Assembly (NCBI GenBank): GCA_963717705.1
Contig: CAVQWT010000002.1
Coordinates: 1-64,000, forward strand
Direction of reading: 5' to 3'
Length of the DNA stretch: 64,000 nucleotides
Source: CAVQWT01 sp963717705
GTDB taxonomy: Bacteria > Pseudomonadota > Gammaproteobacteria > Burkholderiales > Casimicrobiaceae
Below, one piece after another: positions 1-8,172 of this stretch (the stretch's first letter is position 1; each line of letters opens with the position of its first letter). The notes under the pieces are model-generated. The model was not told the DNA's origin and ran no database searches. It saw only the letters and a program-made list of their open reading frames with translations. The position numbers and the translations under genes were made by a program.

Positions 1-69
1 TCCGCGCGCGCCTGCGTGCTGGCCGGGATGATCGGCGCGAACAGCGCGCAGCCCCGGACCTGCAATCGA

Positions 70-987
70 TCAAGGCGAACTCCGGCCCGATCTCCGACCG
101 GTGGACCGCAGCGCGACCAGCGCGTCGATGAACACGCGCAGGCGCAACGGCATCTGCCGGCTGCCGGGATAGACGACCGAGATGGGAATCGGGGCGCCGC
201 GGAACTTCGCGAGCACCTCCTCGAGCCGGCCAGCCTCGACCGCAGCGCGCGCCATGTGGTCCGGCACCTGCACCAGGCCAATGCCCGAGCACGCGGCACT
301 GACCAGGCCCTCGCCGTCGTTCATCACGAACCGCGCGCGGGGATGCATCGCGACCGCCTCGCCGCCCACCAGGAACTGCCACGGTCGCTCCCGCCCCGTG
401 GTCGGCATGCGGAACACGCCGCAGTCGTGCTTGTCGATGTCGGCGGGCGTGCGCGGCCGGCCCCGGCGCGACAGATAGTCCGGCGCGGCGTACGTGCCCA
501 GCCGCTGCACGTCGAAGGCCCGCGCGACCAGCCGCGAGTCGTCGATCGGGCCGACGCGGATCACCGCGTCGAGCCCCCCGCCGATCACGTCCGCATACGA
601 ATCGGACAGGCGAACATCGATGCGCAGGTCCGGATGACGGCGCGCGAGGTCGGCCACCAGCGGCACGATGACCTGCTTGCCGTAGGTCGCCGGGGCGTCG
701 ATGCGCAGCGTCCCGGTCGGCCCCCGGCTCGCGCTCGCCGCTGCCGCCTCGATTTCGCCGAGCTCGTCGAGGACGCGGCGGCAGCGCTCGTACAGCACCT
801 CGCCGTCCTGCGTCAGCCCGACCCGTCGCGTCGTCCGATGGAACAGCCGCACCGCCAGGCTCTCTTCCAGCCGGGCCACGTTCTTGGCGACCGCCGACGG
901 CGACAGGCCGAGCTCGCGTGCGGCCCTGGAGAAGCTGCCGAGCTTGGCCGATTCGGCGAAGGCGATGAGGAGGCGGATGCTGGACAT
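70..987 (-). CDS. LysR-family transcriptional regulator
   Basis: 305-residue protein of normal LysR length. A winged helix-turn-helix occupies about residues 1-60 (AESAKLGSFSRAARELGL followed by SPSAVAKNVARLEE), and a periplasmic-binding-like effector domain follows. The start is placed at the ATG beginning MSSIRLL rather than at upstream in-frame codons, because the family begins only a few residues before the helix-turn-helix. It is divergent from the small cupin gene at 1116, the usual LysR arrangement, so the cupin gene is a likely target. The effector cannot be read from the sequence. Confidence 0.9.
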   Translation of the reverse strand: MSSIRLLIAFAESAKLGSFSRAARELGLSPSAVAKNVARLEESLAVRLFHRTTRRVGLTQDGEVLYERCRRVLDELGEIEAAAASASRGPTGTLRIDAPATYGKQVIVPLVADLARRHPDLRIDVRLSDSYADVIGGGLDAVIRVGPIDDSRLVARAFDVQRLGTYAAPDYLSRRGRPRTPADIDKHDCGVFRMPTTGRERPWQFLVGGEAVAMHPRARFVMNDGEGLVSAACSGIGLVQVPDHMARAAVEAGRLEEVLAKFRGAPIPISVVYPGSRQMPLRLRVFIDALVALRSTGRRSGRSSP

Positions 988-1115
988 GGCGATTGCCGAA
1001 GTTATGTCGGCAGTATTGTTACCTTTATTGCTCTTCTCGAACAAGACTCCGGATCCAATAATCCTCGCCATGCGCGCCGCCGCGGGGGCGGAGCGCCAAC
1101 CCGAGGAGCAACGCG
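988..1115. promoter_or_regulatory. Divergent promoter region, LysR / cupin
   Basis: 128-base gap between divergent starts and markedly AT-richer than its surroundings. On the minus strand, TTGTTC is followed after 17 bases by TAACAA, a plausible sigma70 promoter for the regulator. LysR proteins normally bind such gaps, but I could not single out one convincing T-N11-A site. Confidence 0.4.
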
Positions 1116-1493
1116 ATGTACGCATTCCGGAACGAGCAACGCCAGAAAGCCGCCCTGCCGGGCATCGAGCACGCCACCCTGGCGGGCGCGGATGACGGAC
1201 TCGCCCGGCTGTCGGTGTGGCGGCAGTCGATGGCGCCTGGCGGCGCGACGCCGCCGCACCGTCACGACTGCGAGGAGGTCGTGGTCGTTCTTGCCGGCAG
1301 CGGCGAGCTGCAGATCGACGGGCAGGTGGTCGCGTTCGGACCCGATTCGACGCTGGTCATTCCCCCGGACGCCCCGCACCGGATCGTGAACACCGGCGCG
1401 GACCCGCTCGTCACCCTGGCGGTGTTCTCGGTTTCCCCCGTCGAGGTGCGCTTCCCCGACGGGGAGCGGATCGAGCTGCCGTGGCGGACCTGA
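1116..1493 (+). CDS. Small cupin-domain protein
   Basis: 125-residue single-domain cupin. Motif 1 is PPHRHDCEEVVVVLAG and motif 2 is PPDAPHRIVN, giving the His/His/Glu plus His metal-site pattern of the superfamily. No signal peptide is visible, so it is probably cytosolic. A GAGGAG ribosome-binding site lies about 8 bases before the ATG. It is divergent from the LysR gene and probably controlled by it. Substrate and reaction are unknown; small cupins include isomerases, dioxygenases and sugar-binding proteins. Confidence 0.85.
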   Translation: MYAFRNEQRQKAALPGIEHATLAGADDGLARLSVWRQSMAPGGATPPHRHDCEEVVVVLAGSGELQIDGQVVAFGPDSTLVIPPDAPHRIVNTGADPLVTLAVFSVSPVEVRFPDGERIELPWRT

Positions 1494-1551
1494 GCCAGGC
1501 AACCGAAGCAACCGGAGACCCCCGGAAGCAGCGACGACGCGCCCGGGGCGA

Positions 1552-2511
1552 TCACCGCGGCAGCGGCGGCAGCGAGCGCAGGTACGCGACGATGGCGTCG
1601 AGGTCCTCGTCGCGGATGCCCGCGTACCAGGCGAAGGCCATCGGCAGCTCCAGCTTGCGGCCGTCGCGCCCGACGCCCTGGGTGATGGCGCGCTTGACCT
1701 CGGCGTCGGTCCACCGGCCGATACCCTGTTCGGGATGGGGCGTGATGTTGCGCGAGACGGTACCCTTCCAGCTCTCCGGCAGCCCCTTGACGAACGACGG
1801 CAGGAACGGCCGGCCGCCGGCGCCGAGCAAGGTCTCGAACTGCAGCACGCCCCGCTCCATCGGCGTGTGGCACTCGAGGCAATGCGCGATCGTCGCGAGA
1901 TACGCGCCGCGGCGCACCTTGTCGGTCAGGTCGCGCTCGGTGAAGCCGCGGTCCGCCTCGGCAAAGGCCTCGCGCCTCACCGGCATCCGATAGGTCGGCG
2001 GCGGCGTGGCGTTGCGCACGGCAGGAACCGAGCGCAGGTAGGCGACGACCGCGTCGAGATCGGCCGGCAGCAGCGCCTTGAAGAAGTTCGCCGCCATCGG
2101 GTCGCCGAGCGGCTTGCCCGCGAGCGGGCCGTGGTTCGGACGCGCTCCCTGCGTGATCGCCCGCCTGATCTCGTCGTCGGTCCACAGGCCGATCCCGGTT
2201 TCCCGGTCGGGCGTGATGTTCGGCGCGGTGCCGGCAAAGGGCGGGATGTCGAAACTGAAGCCGCCACCGGACAGCTCCTTGCCGGGCACCGGCCGGCCGT
2301 CGGCGTCCTTGGGCGTGTGACAGTTGCCGCACGCCATGACCGTGGTGACGAGATACCGGCCGCGCTCCTGCGCCGGTGTCTGCGCGACGGCGGATGCGGC
2401 ACCGGCGGCAAGGACGGCGGCCAGCACGATCCTTCCGGCAGCGAGGCTCGCCGCGAACGCCGTCCGACCCCGATTCGTCGCGCGGCGGGCCAATGATTCC
2501 GCAGATCGCAT
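1552..2511 (-). CDS. Diheme c-type cytochrome (two cytochrome c domains)
   Basis: 319 residues. The N-terminus carries an arginine-containing head and a hydrophobic stretch (about 28-43), consistent with Sec export to the periplasm. Two heme-binding motifs are visible, CGNCH at about residue 61 and CLECH at about 211, with candidate distal methionines in DPMA (139) and LPMAF (291). The two halves share ITPDRETGIGLWTDDE and ITPHPEQGIGRWTDAE, so the protein is an internal duplication. Likely an electron-transfer partner for a periplasmic dehydrogenase, though no dehydrogenase gene is adjacent. Start chosen at MRSAESLARR because it leads directly into the signal region. Confidence 0.9.
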   Translation of the reverse strand: MRSAESLARRATNRGRTAFAASLAAGRIVLAAVLAAGAASAVAQTPAQERGRYLVTTVMACGNCHTPKDADGRPVPGKELSGGGFSFDIPPFAGTAPNITPDRETGIGLWTDDEIRRAITQGARPNHGPLAGKPLGDPMAANFFKALLPADLDAVVAYLRSVPAVRNATPPPTYRMPVRREAFAEADRGFTERDLTDKVRRGAYLATIAHCLECHTPMERGVLQFETLLGAGGRPFLPSFVKGLPESWKGTVSRNITPHPEQGIGRWTDAEVKRAITQGVGRDGRKLELPMAFAWYAGIRDEDLDAIVAYLRSLPPLPR

Positions 2512-2666
2512 GGGGCTCCCGAGAGGTTGGTGCCGGCAAGCGTGTTTCTGCCGGCCGTGGTCCGCCGCGGCAAAACGCCGCAGCAAGGATCACACCCGCC
2601 GGATGCTGCGGCCCGGGCCCTGGCGCGTCAAGGCGTTTCGACGGCCGTTGCGGCAGCCGCTGTGGC

Positions 2667-3590
<924 letters not shown>

Positions 3591-3758
3591 GTTCGGATCA
3601 CGGCGGGGTGAACAACGGCGCGGGCCGCTCTCTGCCCGCGATCGGTTCGGCTCCGCGCCTCCCGGGCTGGATCGTGTTCACAACCGGCCGGCTGCAGAGC
3701 TTCAACGGAACCGGCAACAGCCCGTTCGTCCCGACCAGGCCTCGCACCCGATGGCGGC

Positions 3759-4106
3759 TCAGGCAGCGTTCAACAGGAACTCAACTTTCACCGCATCGTA
3801 CGGGAACTCTATGCCGCCGCCTTCGACTCGAACAAGAACGCCGGCTGACACCAGGGCGACCACGTCGCCGTGAACCGCCTTCACGTCGCGCTCGACCCGG
3901 CGGGCGGCCTCGCGGATGGAGACTGGCCCGGCTCCGCAGAGCGCCTTCAGCAGCTCCCAGCGCTTTGCAGTCAGCACCTTCCAGAGCAGTTCCGGCGACG
4001 CAAAGCCGATGCGCGCCGACCGCTGCGCCTTACCGGACTTCCAGGCCTCAGCGAATTCGGCCATGGCCTGCGCAGGGGATCGAACCTCAAGCGTAACGGT
4101 TTTCAC
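3759..4106 (-). CDS. Winged-helix antitoxin/regulator of a TumE-type pair
   Basis: 115 residues with a winged helix-turn-helix in the middle (KRWELLKALCGAG, VSIREAARRVERDV, then VALVSAGVLVRVEGG). It resembles the HVO_A0114-like putative DNA-binding proteins found beside TumE (DUF6516) toxins. Its ATG lies inside the end of the toxin gene, giving a 20-base overlap and suggesting translational coupling. Inferred role: neutralise the toxin and repress the shared promoter at 4391-4419. The order toxin then antitoxin is the reverse of most type II pairs. Confidence 0.78.
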   Translation of the reverse strand: MKTVTLEVRSPAQAMAEFAEAWKSGKAQRSARIGFASPELLWKVLTAKRWELLKALCGAGPVSIREAARRVERDVKAVHGDVVALVSAGVLVRVEGGGIEFPYDAVKVEFLLNAA

Positions 4107-4383
4107 GGTTCCACCTCTCGATATCGCGCTGGAAGTCGCTCAGCAGCTTGTCCACGGAAGAAAATGTGTAGTTGCGTTCCGAATCGCCGAAGTGCCTGTG
4201 GTCGCCCTTCCCGGCCTCGTTGTCGTAGCGCAGAACGCATTCGCCGCCCACGACATAGGCAAGTCGGTACTTGTACGAATGGACCGACCCGCCAGCCGGC
4301 GCCGCGAGCCGCCAAAGCACCAGCTCGGCGAAGGCTTCCTCGCCGTAGACGATGCGTCGGCGCAGCAACTCGGTTGCCTTCAC
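4087..4383 (-). CDS. TumE-family (DUF6516) toxin
   Basis: 98 residues. The hallmark segment HSYKYRLAYVVGGECVLRYD followed by NEAGKGDHRH matches the TumE/DUF6516 toxin family, whose biochemical mode of action I cannot state. The GTG at 4383 is chosen because it gives the family-like start (M)KATELLRRRIV. An earlier in-frame TTG at 4419 coincides with the -35 element of a strong promoter and is unlikely to be used. No Shine-Dalgarno sequence precedes the GTG, and the predicted transcript begins almost exactly at it, so the mRNA may be leaderless. It is followed by the overlapping antitoxin gene. Confidence 0.78.
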   Translation of the reverse strand: MKATELLRRRIVYGEEAFAELVLWRLAAPAGGSVHSYKYRLAYVVGGECVLRYDNEAGKGDHRHFGDSERNYTFSSVDKLLSDFQRDIERWNRENRYA

Positions 4384-4390
4384 GTTGGAG

Positions 4391-4419
4391 ATAATGACAA
4401 CACTTTGTCCTGTTGTCAA
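4391..4419 (-). promoter_or_regulatory. Promoter with overlapping operator for the toxin-antitoxin pair
   Basis: Read on the minus strand: a perfect -35 TTGACA (4419-4414), a 17-base spacer and a -10-like CATTAT (4396-4391). An inverted repeat with 7-base arms GACAACA and TGTTGTC, separated by 8 bases (4396-4417), covers the -35 and spacer. A further half-site GTTGT lies just upstream. Binding there would block RNA polymerase, so this is a good autoregulatory operator candidate. Confidence 0.65.
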
Positions 4420-4483
4420 TGACTACAACAAGTGCGGCGTCCGGAACCGGGCGAAGCGACGATCGGCCACCCTGCGCGCCGCC

Positions 4484-6140
4484 CTACGAACTGCACGACA
4501 GCATCGAGCACCCCGCCTTCACCCGCGCCCAGTCCGGCCGCTTCGCCGCGAAGGCCTCCCGTCCCGGCTGCTCGTCGTACGGCCGGCGCATCACGTCGAG
4601 CAGCTCGGCGATGCCGTCGAAGTCGCCCCGCTCGGCGCGGTCGATGACCTGCTGCGCGAGGTAGTTGCGCAGCACGTACTTCGGGTTGACGGCGTTCATG
4701 CCCGCGCGGCGCACGTCCGCCGGCACGCCGTCCTCGACCGCACGCGCCGCGTACTCCGCCAGCCATGCGTCGAACCGGGGCGCGAAAGCGGCGCGCTTGG
4801 CCTCGTCGTAGAACGCGTCGGCGAACAGGCCCGACGCGGGCGACCGCGCCTCCGCGCCCGGCGCCGCGACGTCGAAGTCCGCGAGCGCCCTGAAGAAGAT
4901 CGTCATGTCGACCTCGGCGTCGTGCAGCAGCTGCTGCAGCTCGTGCCAGCGCTCGACGTCGTCGTCGCGGCAATCGCGCAGCCCCAGCTTGGCGGCGATG
5001 TTGGCGCGCGCGGCGGCGGTGTAGACGTCGACGAAGGACTGCAGGCCTTGCTGCAGCGTCTCCACGGTGTCGAACGCGGGGGCGAGCGCCTGCGCCAGCC
5101 GCATCAGGTTCCACTGGACGATCGCCGGCTGCTGGCCGTAGCGGTAGCGGCGGCCCTCGGCGTCGGTGGTGTTGGGCGTCCAGTCGAGGTCGTAGTTGTC
5201 GATCCAGCCGTAGGGGCCGTAGTCGATGGTGAGGCCCAGAATCGACATGTTGTCGGTGTTCATGACGCCGTGGACGAAGCCGACGCGCATCCAGTGCGCG
5301 ACCATCCGCGCGCTGCGCTCGCAGACCTCGCGGAACCAGCGCGCGCGCAGCGTGTGGCTGGTGGTCGCGACGGGGGTGACCCGCGCGTCGTTGGCGTCCC
5401 CGATGTCCGGCGCCCTGCCCCGGCACCAGCGCGCCATCGTCGCCGGCCAGCTCCGGGAAATCGCGCCGGATGGTGAAGTCGATCAGCCGTTCCAGCAGCG
5501 GCAGGTCGTCGCGCGCCGAAGGCAGCTCGAAGTTGCCGAAGCGGATGAACGACGGCGCCACGCGGCAGACGATGGCGCCGGGCTCCTGCTTCGGGTTGCC
5601 GTCGTAGAACATGTCGCGCAGCACCGGCTCGCCGGTGGCGACGAGGCACAGCGCGCGCGTGGTCGGCACGCCGAGGTGGTGCATCGCCTCGCTGCACAGG
5701 AATTCGCGGATCGACGAGCGCAGCACCGCGCGGCCGTCGGCGCGGCGCGAGTACGGCGTCGGCCCCGCGCCCTTCAGCTGCAGCTCCCAGCGCTGGCCGG
5801 CAGCGTTGACGCTCTCGCCCAGCGTGATCGCGCGCCCGTCGCCCAGCTGCCCCGCCCAGTGGCCGAACTGGTGGCCTCCGTAGTTGGCGGCGTAGGGCTG
5901 CATGCCCTCGGCCAGCGCGTTGCCGCCCATCACCTCGGCGAACGCGGGCGACGCGAGGGTCGCGGCGTCGATGCCCAGCAGCGCCGCCATCTCGGCCGAG
6001 TGCGCGACCACGCGCGGCGCGGCCACGGGCGTCGGCTCGACGCGCGACCACGCCGCGTGGTGCACCTGGCGCACGCGCCCGCCTTCCTCGGGGTCGCCGG
6101 GGAGGTGGCGGACGAACAGGTTGTCGAAGCGGAGGTTCAT
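4484..6140 (-). pseudogene. selO: Protein adenylyltransferase SelO (YdiU), frame broken
   Basis: SelO is a pseudokinase-fold enzyme that AMPylates proteins. The first ~240 residues (from MNLRFDNLFVRHL, including the YSRRADGRAVLR and GVPTTRAL stretches) are in one frame. The remainder, including the family signature MNTDNMSILGLTIDYGP with its catalytic-site Asp residues, is in another. The frames join at about 5405-5435; total length implies one extra base, and removing one from the GC-rich CCC run near 5413 would give ...GQAPDIGDAND. All recognisable motifs are present on both sides, so this is either a very recent mutation or a sequence error. Corrected length is about 551 residues. Confidence 0.85.
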
Positions 6141-6243
6141 CGGGAGGTGGGGGTCGAGGGGGCAATGGTAAGCCGCCGCTCGCGCCGTACCAAATCCCCC
6201 GCCCGCACCGCTCGCCGTGGGCAGTTGCGCCGCCCGTGCCCTG

Positions 6244-7002
6244 CTATCCGCCCGGAAGTCCGCCGTCGCGGTCCAGGATCGAATCGACCTCCGGGGAGAG
6301 CCGCCCGGCCGACACGCCGACCAGGAGCCGCAGCGCGGGCAGGTCGAGCAGCGCGATCGACTTGCCCTGCACCTGGACGAGTCCTTCCCGGTGCAGGCGC
6401 GACAGCACGCGGCTCACCGTCTCGAGCTGCAGCCCGAGGTAGCTGCCGATGTCGTGCCGCGACATGCGCAGGAGGAAACGCAAGCGGGAGTAGCCGAGGC
6501 GGCCATAGCGTTCCGACAGGTCGAGCAAGAAGGCCGCGACCCGCTGCTCGGCGCGCATCACCCCGAGCAGGACCATCTGCTCCTGGCTGCGCGTGATCTC
6601 CCGCGCGAAGGCCCGCGTCATCACCCGCTGGCCGTGCGCGGATTCCTTTGCCCATCGCTGGCACTGGTCGAAGGGCAGCACGAAGACTTCGGAGTCCTCC
6701 AGCGCGACGACTTCGCTCAGGTGCCGCCCGCTGCCGACGCCGTCGAGGCCGACGACGTCGCGGGGAATCTGGAATCCGGTGACCTGCGTCATCCCGTCGT
6801 CGGAGACCGTGAAGCTCTTCAGGACACCTGCGTGAACGACGTACAGCGTGTGGAAGGCATCGCCGGCGCCGAACAGCATCTCGCCGCGGCGAACGCGCTG
6901 GCGCGCGCAACGGGAGGCGTCGACGGGCGAGACGTCGAAAGACGTGGAGCGATTTTCGGCGAACGGCGCGTCGCCGGAAACGCCAGCGCGGGTGACAGTC
7001 AT
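6244..7002 (-). CDS. Crp/Fnr-family regulator, Fnr-like but lacking the cluster cysteines
   Basis: 252 residues beginning MTVTRAG. The effector domain (GEMLFGAGDAFHTLYVVHAG, then TQVTGFQIPRDVVGLDGVGS) and the recognition helix (DIGSYLGLQLETVSRVLSRL) track E. coli FNR closely. The E..SR of ETVSRV predicts recognition of an FNR-type TTGAT...ATCAA site. The three N-terminal cysteines and the internal cysteine that hold FNR's oxygen-sensing cluster are absent: only one Cys (SRCARQ) lies in the N-terminus, and the internal position reads EVFVLPF. It should therefore not sense oxygen through a 4Fe-4S cluster. It lies upstream of the aor genes, on the opposite strand. Confidence 0.88.
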   Translation of the reverse strand: MTVTRAGVSGDAPFAENRSTSFDVSPVDASRCARQRVRRGEMLFGAGDAFHTLYVVHAGVLKSFTVSDDGMTQVTGFQIPRDVVGLDGVGSGRHLSEVVALEDSEVFVLPFDQCQRWAKESAHGQRVMTRAFAREITRSQEQMVLLGVMRAEQRVAAFLLDLSERYGRLGYSRLRFLLRMSRHDIGSYLGLQLETVSRVLSRLHREGLVQVQGKSIALLDLPALRLLVGVSAGRLSPEVDSILDRDGGLPGG

Positions 7003-7188
7003 CGAAGTACTCCGTGGGCCCCGGGGCGCAAGCGCACATGTCAGGGCGTCGTCGAGCACGACACACCCCACACTACTGTCTTCCTGATTCCCGCGCCCGT
7101 CTGTTCGCTGGCGCACATAGCCCGACGCGCGGGCCGCCGGGTCACATCTGCGCCCCCGCCTTTGCCTCCAGGCCGCGCGTCGCGGTCG

Positions 7189-7404
7189 CTAGCGCTTGAT
7201 CTGGTTGCCGATGACGCCGCCGACGACCGCGCCGCCGACCGTTCCGGCCGCGCTGCCGCCGGTCAGCACCGCACCCGCGACGCCCCCCACGCCGGCACCG
7301 ACGACGGTGGCCTCGTCGCGTTCCGACATCCCGGAGCAGGCGCCCAGGCCCAGCAGCGCGGACAGCACGACCGCGCGAAAGACAAACCGTCGACTCGTTC
7401 TCAT
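7189..7404 (-). CDS. Glycine-zipper lipoprotein
   Basis: 71 residues. A lipoprotein signal with lipobox LLGLGAC is followed by a short mature part dominated by small residues in the Gly-xxx-Gly pattern (VVGAGVGGVAGAVLTGG, then GGAVVGGVIGNQIKR). This is the glycine zipper 2TM type related to the SlyB/OsmB family, in which the zipper forms a membrane-associated helical pair. Envelope-stress or outer-membrane-integrity roles are typical, but the specific role here is unknown. Short flanking gaps separate it from the Fnr-like gene and from the aor promoter. Confidence 0.8.
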   Translation of the reverse strand: MRTSRRFVFRAVVLSALLGLGACSGMSERDEATVVGAGVGGVAGAVLTGGSAAGTVGGAVVGGVIGNQIKR

Positions 7405-7584
7405 GGCATTTCCTTGGCTGACGTATCTTCGATGCCGGGGTTCGCGATCGGGTGCGGCGGAAAGTCTCCCGCCCCGGGTCGACCCCAGTACCGATCATGG
7501 TTCGCCTTTCGCGGGTCGCGGTCTGTTCGGTGACGAACGAAGATGGTCGCCCGGCCCCGGCGTGCCCCCCGGCCCCGGCCCGGC

Positions 7585-7613
7585 TTGACCGCGCCCCGCC
7601 ATCGCGCTAGCGT
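7585..7613 (+). promoter_or_regulatory. Putative sigma70 promoter of the aor cluster
   Basis: TTGACC (7585-7590) and TAGCGT (7608-7613) separated by 17 bases in the 280-base gap before aorA. It is followed by a leader of about 70 bases and a strong GAGGAGG ribosome-binding site immediately before the aorA ATG. No FNR-type palindrome is visible in this gap, so regulation by the neighbouring Fnr-like protein is not supported at sequence level. Confidence 0.35.
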
Positions 7614-7684
7614 CAGCAACCTGCAGAGACGGCGTTTCTGCACTGCCGACGAATCGGGCCGCAGAGCCCCCCCGAGGAGGAGAG

Positions 7685-8161
7685 ATGCAAAAGTCGCTTC
7701 ACATCAACCCGGACAAGTGCACGGGCTGCCTGCAGTGCGAGATGGCCTGCAGCTACGAGAACTACGGCACCTTCAATCCGGCCAAGTCGCGGATCAAGGT
7801 CTTCGACTTCGAGCACAGCGGCCGCAAGGTGCCCTACACCTGCACGCAGTGCGACGAAGCCTGGTGCCTGCACGCCTGCCCGGTCGAGGCGATCAAGGTC
7901 GACAAGGCCACCGGCGCCAAGGTGGTCCTGGACGACGTCTGTGTCGGCTGCAAGGTCTGCACCATCGCCTGCCCGTTCGGCACCATCAACTACGTGCAGA
8001 CCTCCGGCAAGGTGCAGAAGTGCGACCTCTGCGGCGGCGATCCCGCCTGCGCCACCGCGTGCCCGACCGGCGCCATCACCTACGTCGACGCCGACTGGAC
8101 GGGGCTGGAGCGCATGAAGCAGTGGGCGGACAAGGTCGGCAACCAGCAACCGCGCGCATAG
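7685..8161 (+). CDS. aorA: Polyferredoxin-like Fe-S subunit of aldehyde oxidoreductase (AorA-like)
   Basis: 158 residues with 16 cysteines in four cluster motifs: CTGCLQCEMAC, CTQCDEAWCLHAC, CVGCKVCTIAC and CDLCGGDPACATAC. This predicts four 4Fe-4S clusters, the architecture of small electron-transfer subunits of AOR and DMSO-reductase-type enzymes. There is no signal peptide, so it is cytosolic. It lies 11 bases before aorB and almost certainly passes electrons between the tungsten subunit and the flavin subunit. Name based on the AorABC complex of Aromatoleum aromaticum. Confidence 0.88.
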   Translation: MQKSLHINPDKCTGCLQCEMACSYENYGTFNPAKSRIKVFDFEHSGRKVPYTCTQCDEAWCLHACPVEAIKVDKATGAKVVLDDVCVGCKVCTIACPFGTINYVQTSGKVQKCDLCGGDPACATACPTGAITYVDADWTGLERMKQWADKVGNQQPRA

Positions 8162-8172
8162 GGAGGACGATC

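Noticed and set aside
16..1389. Long plus-strand frame opposite the LysR gene
   Set aside because: Arg/His/Ala-rich translation typical of antisense frames in GC-rich DNA; the LysR and cupin genes fully explain the region.
4352..5476. 374-codon plus-strand frame opposite selO
   Set aside because: Antisense shadow, no domain, and it covers the conserved SelO C-terminal motifs on the other strand.
7003..7684. FNR-type binding sites around the aor promoter
   Set aside because: No TTGAT-N4-ATCAA-like sequence with an acceptable match on either strand in the gaps.
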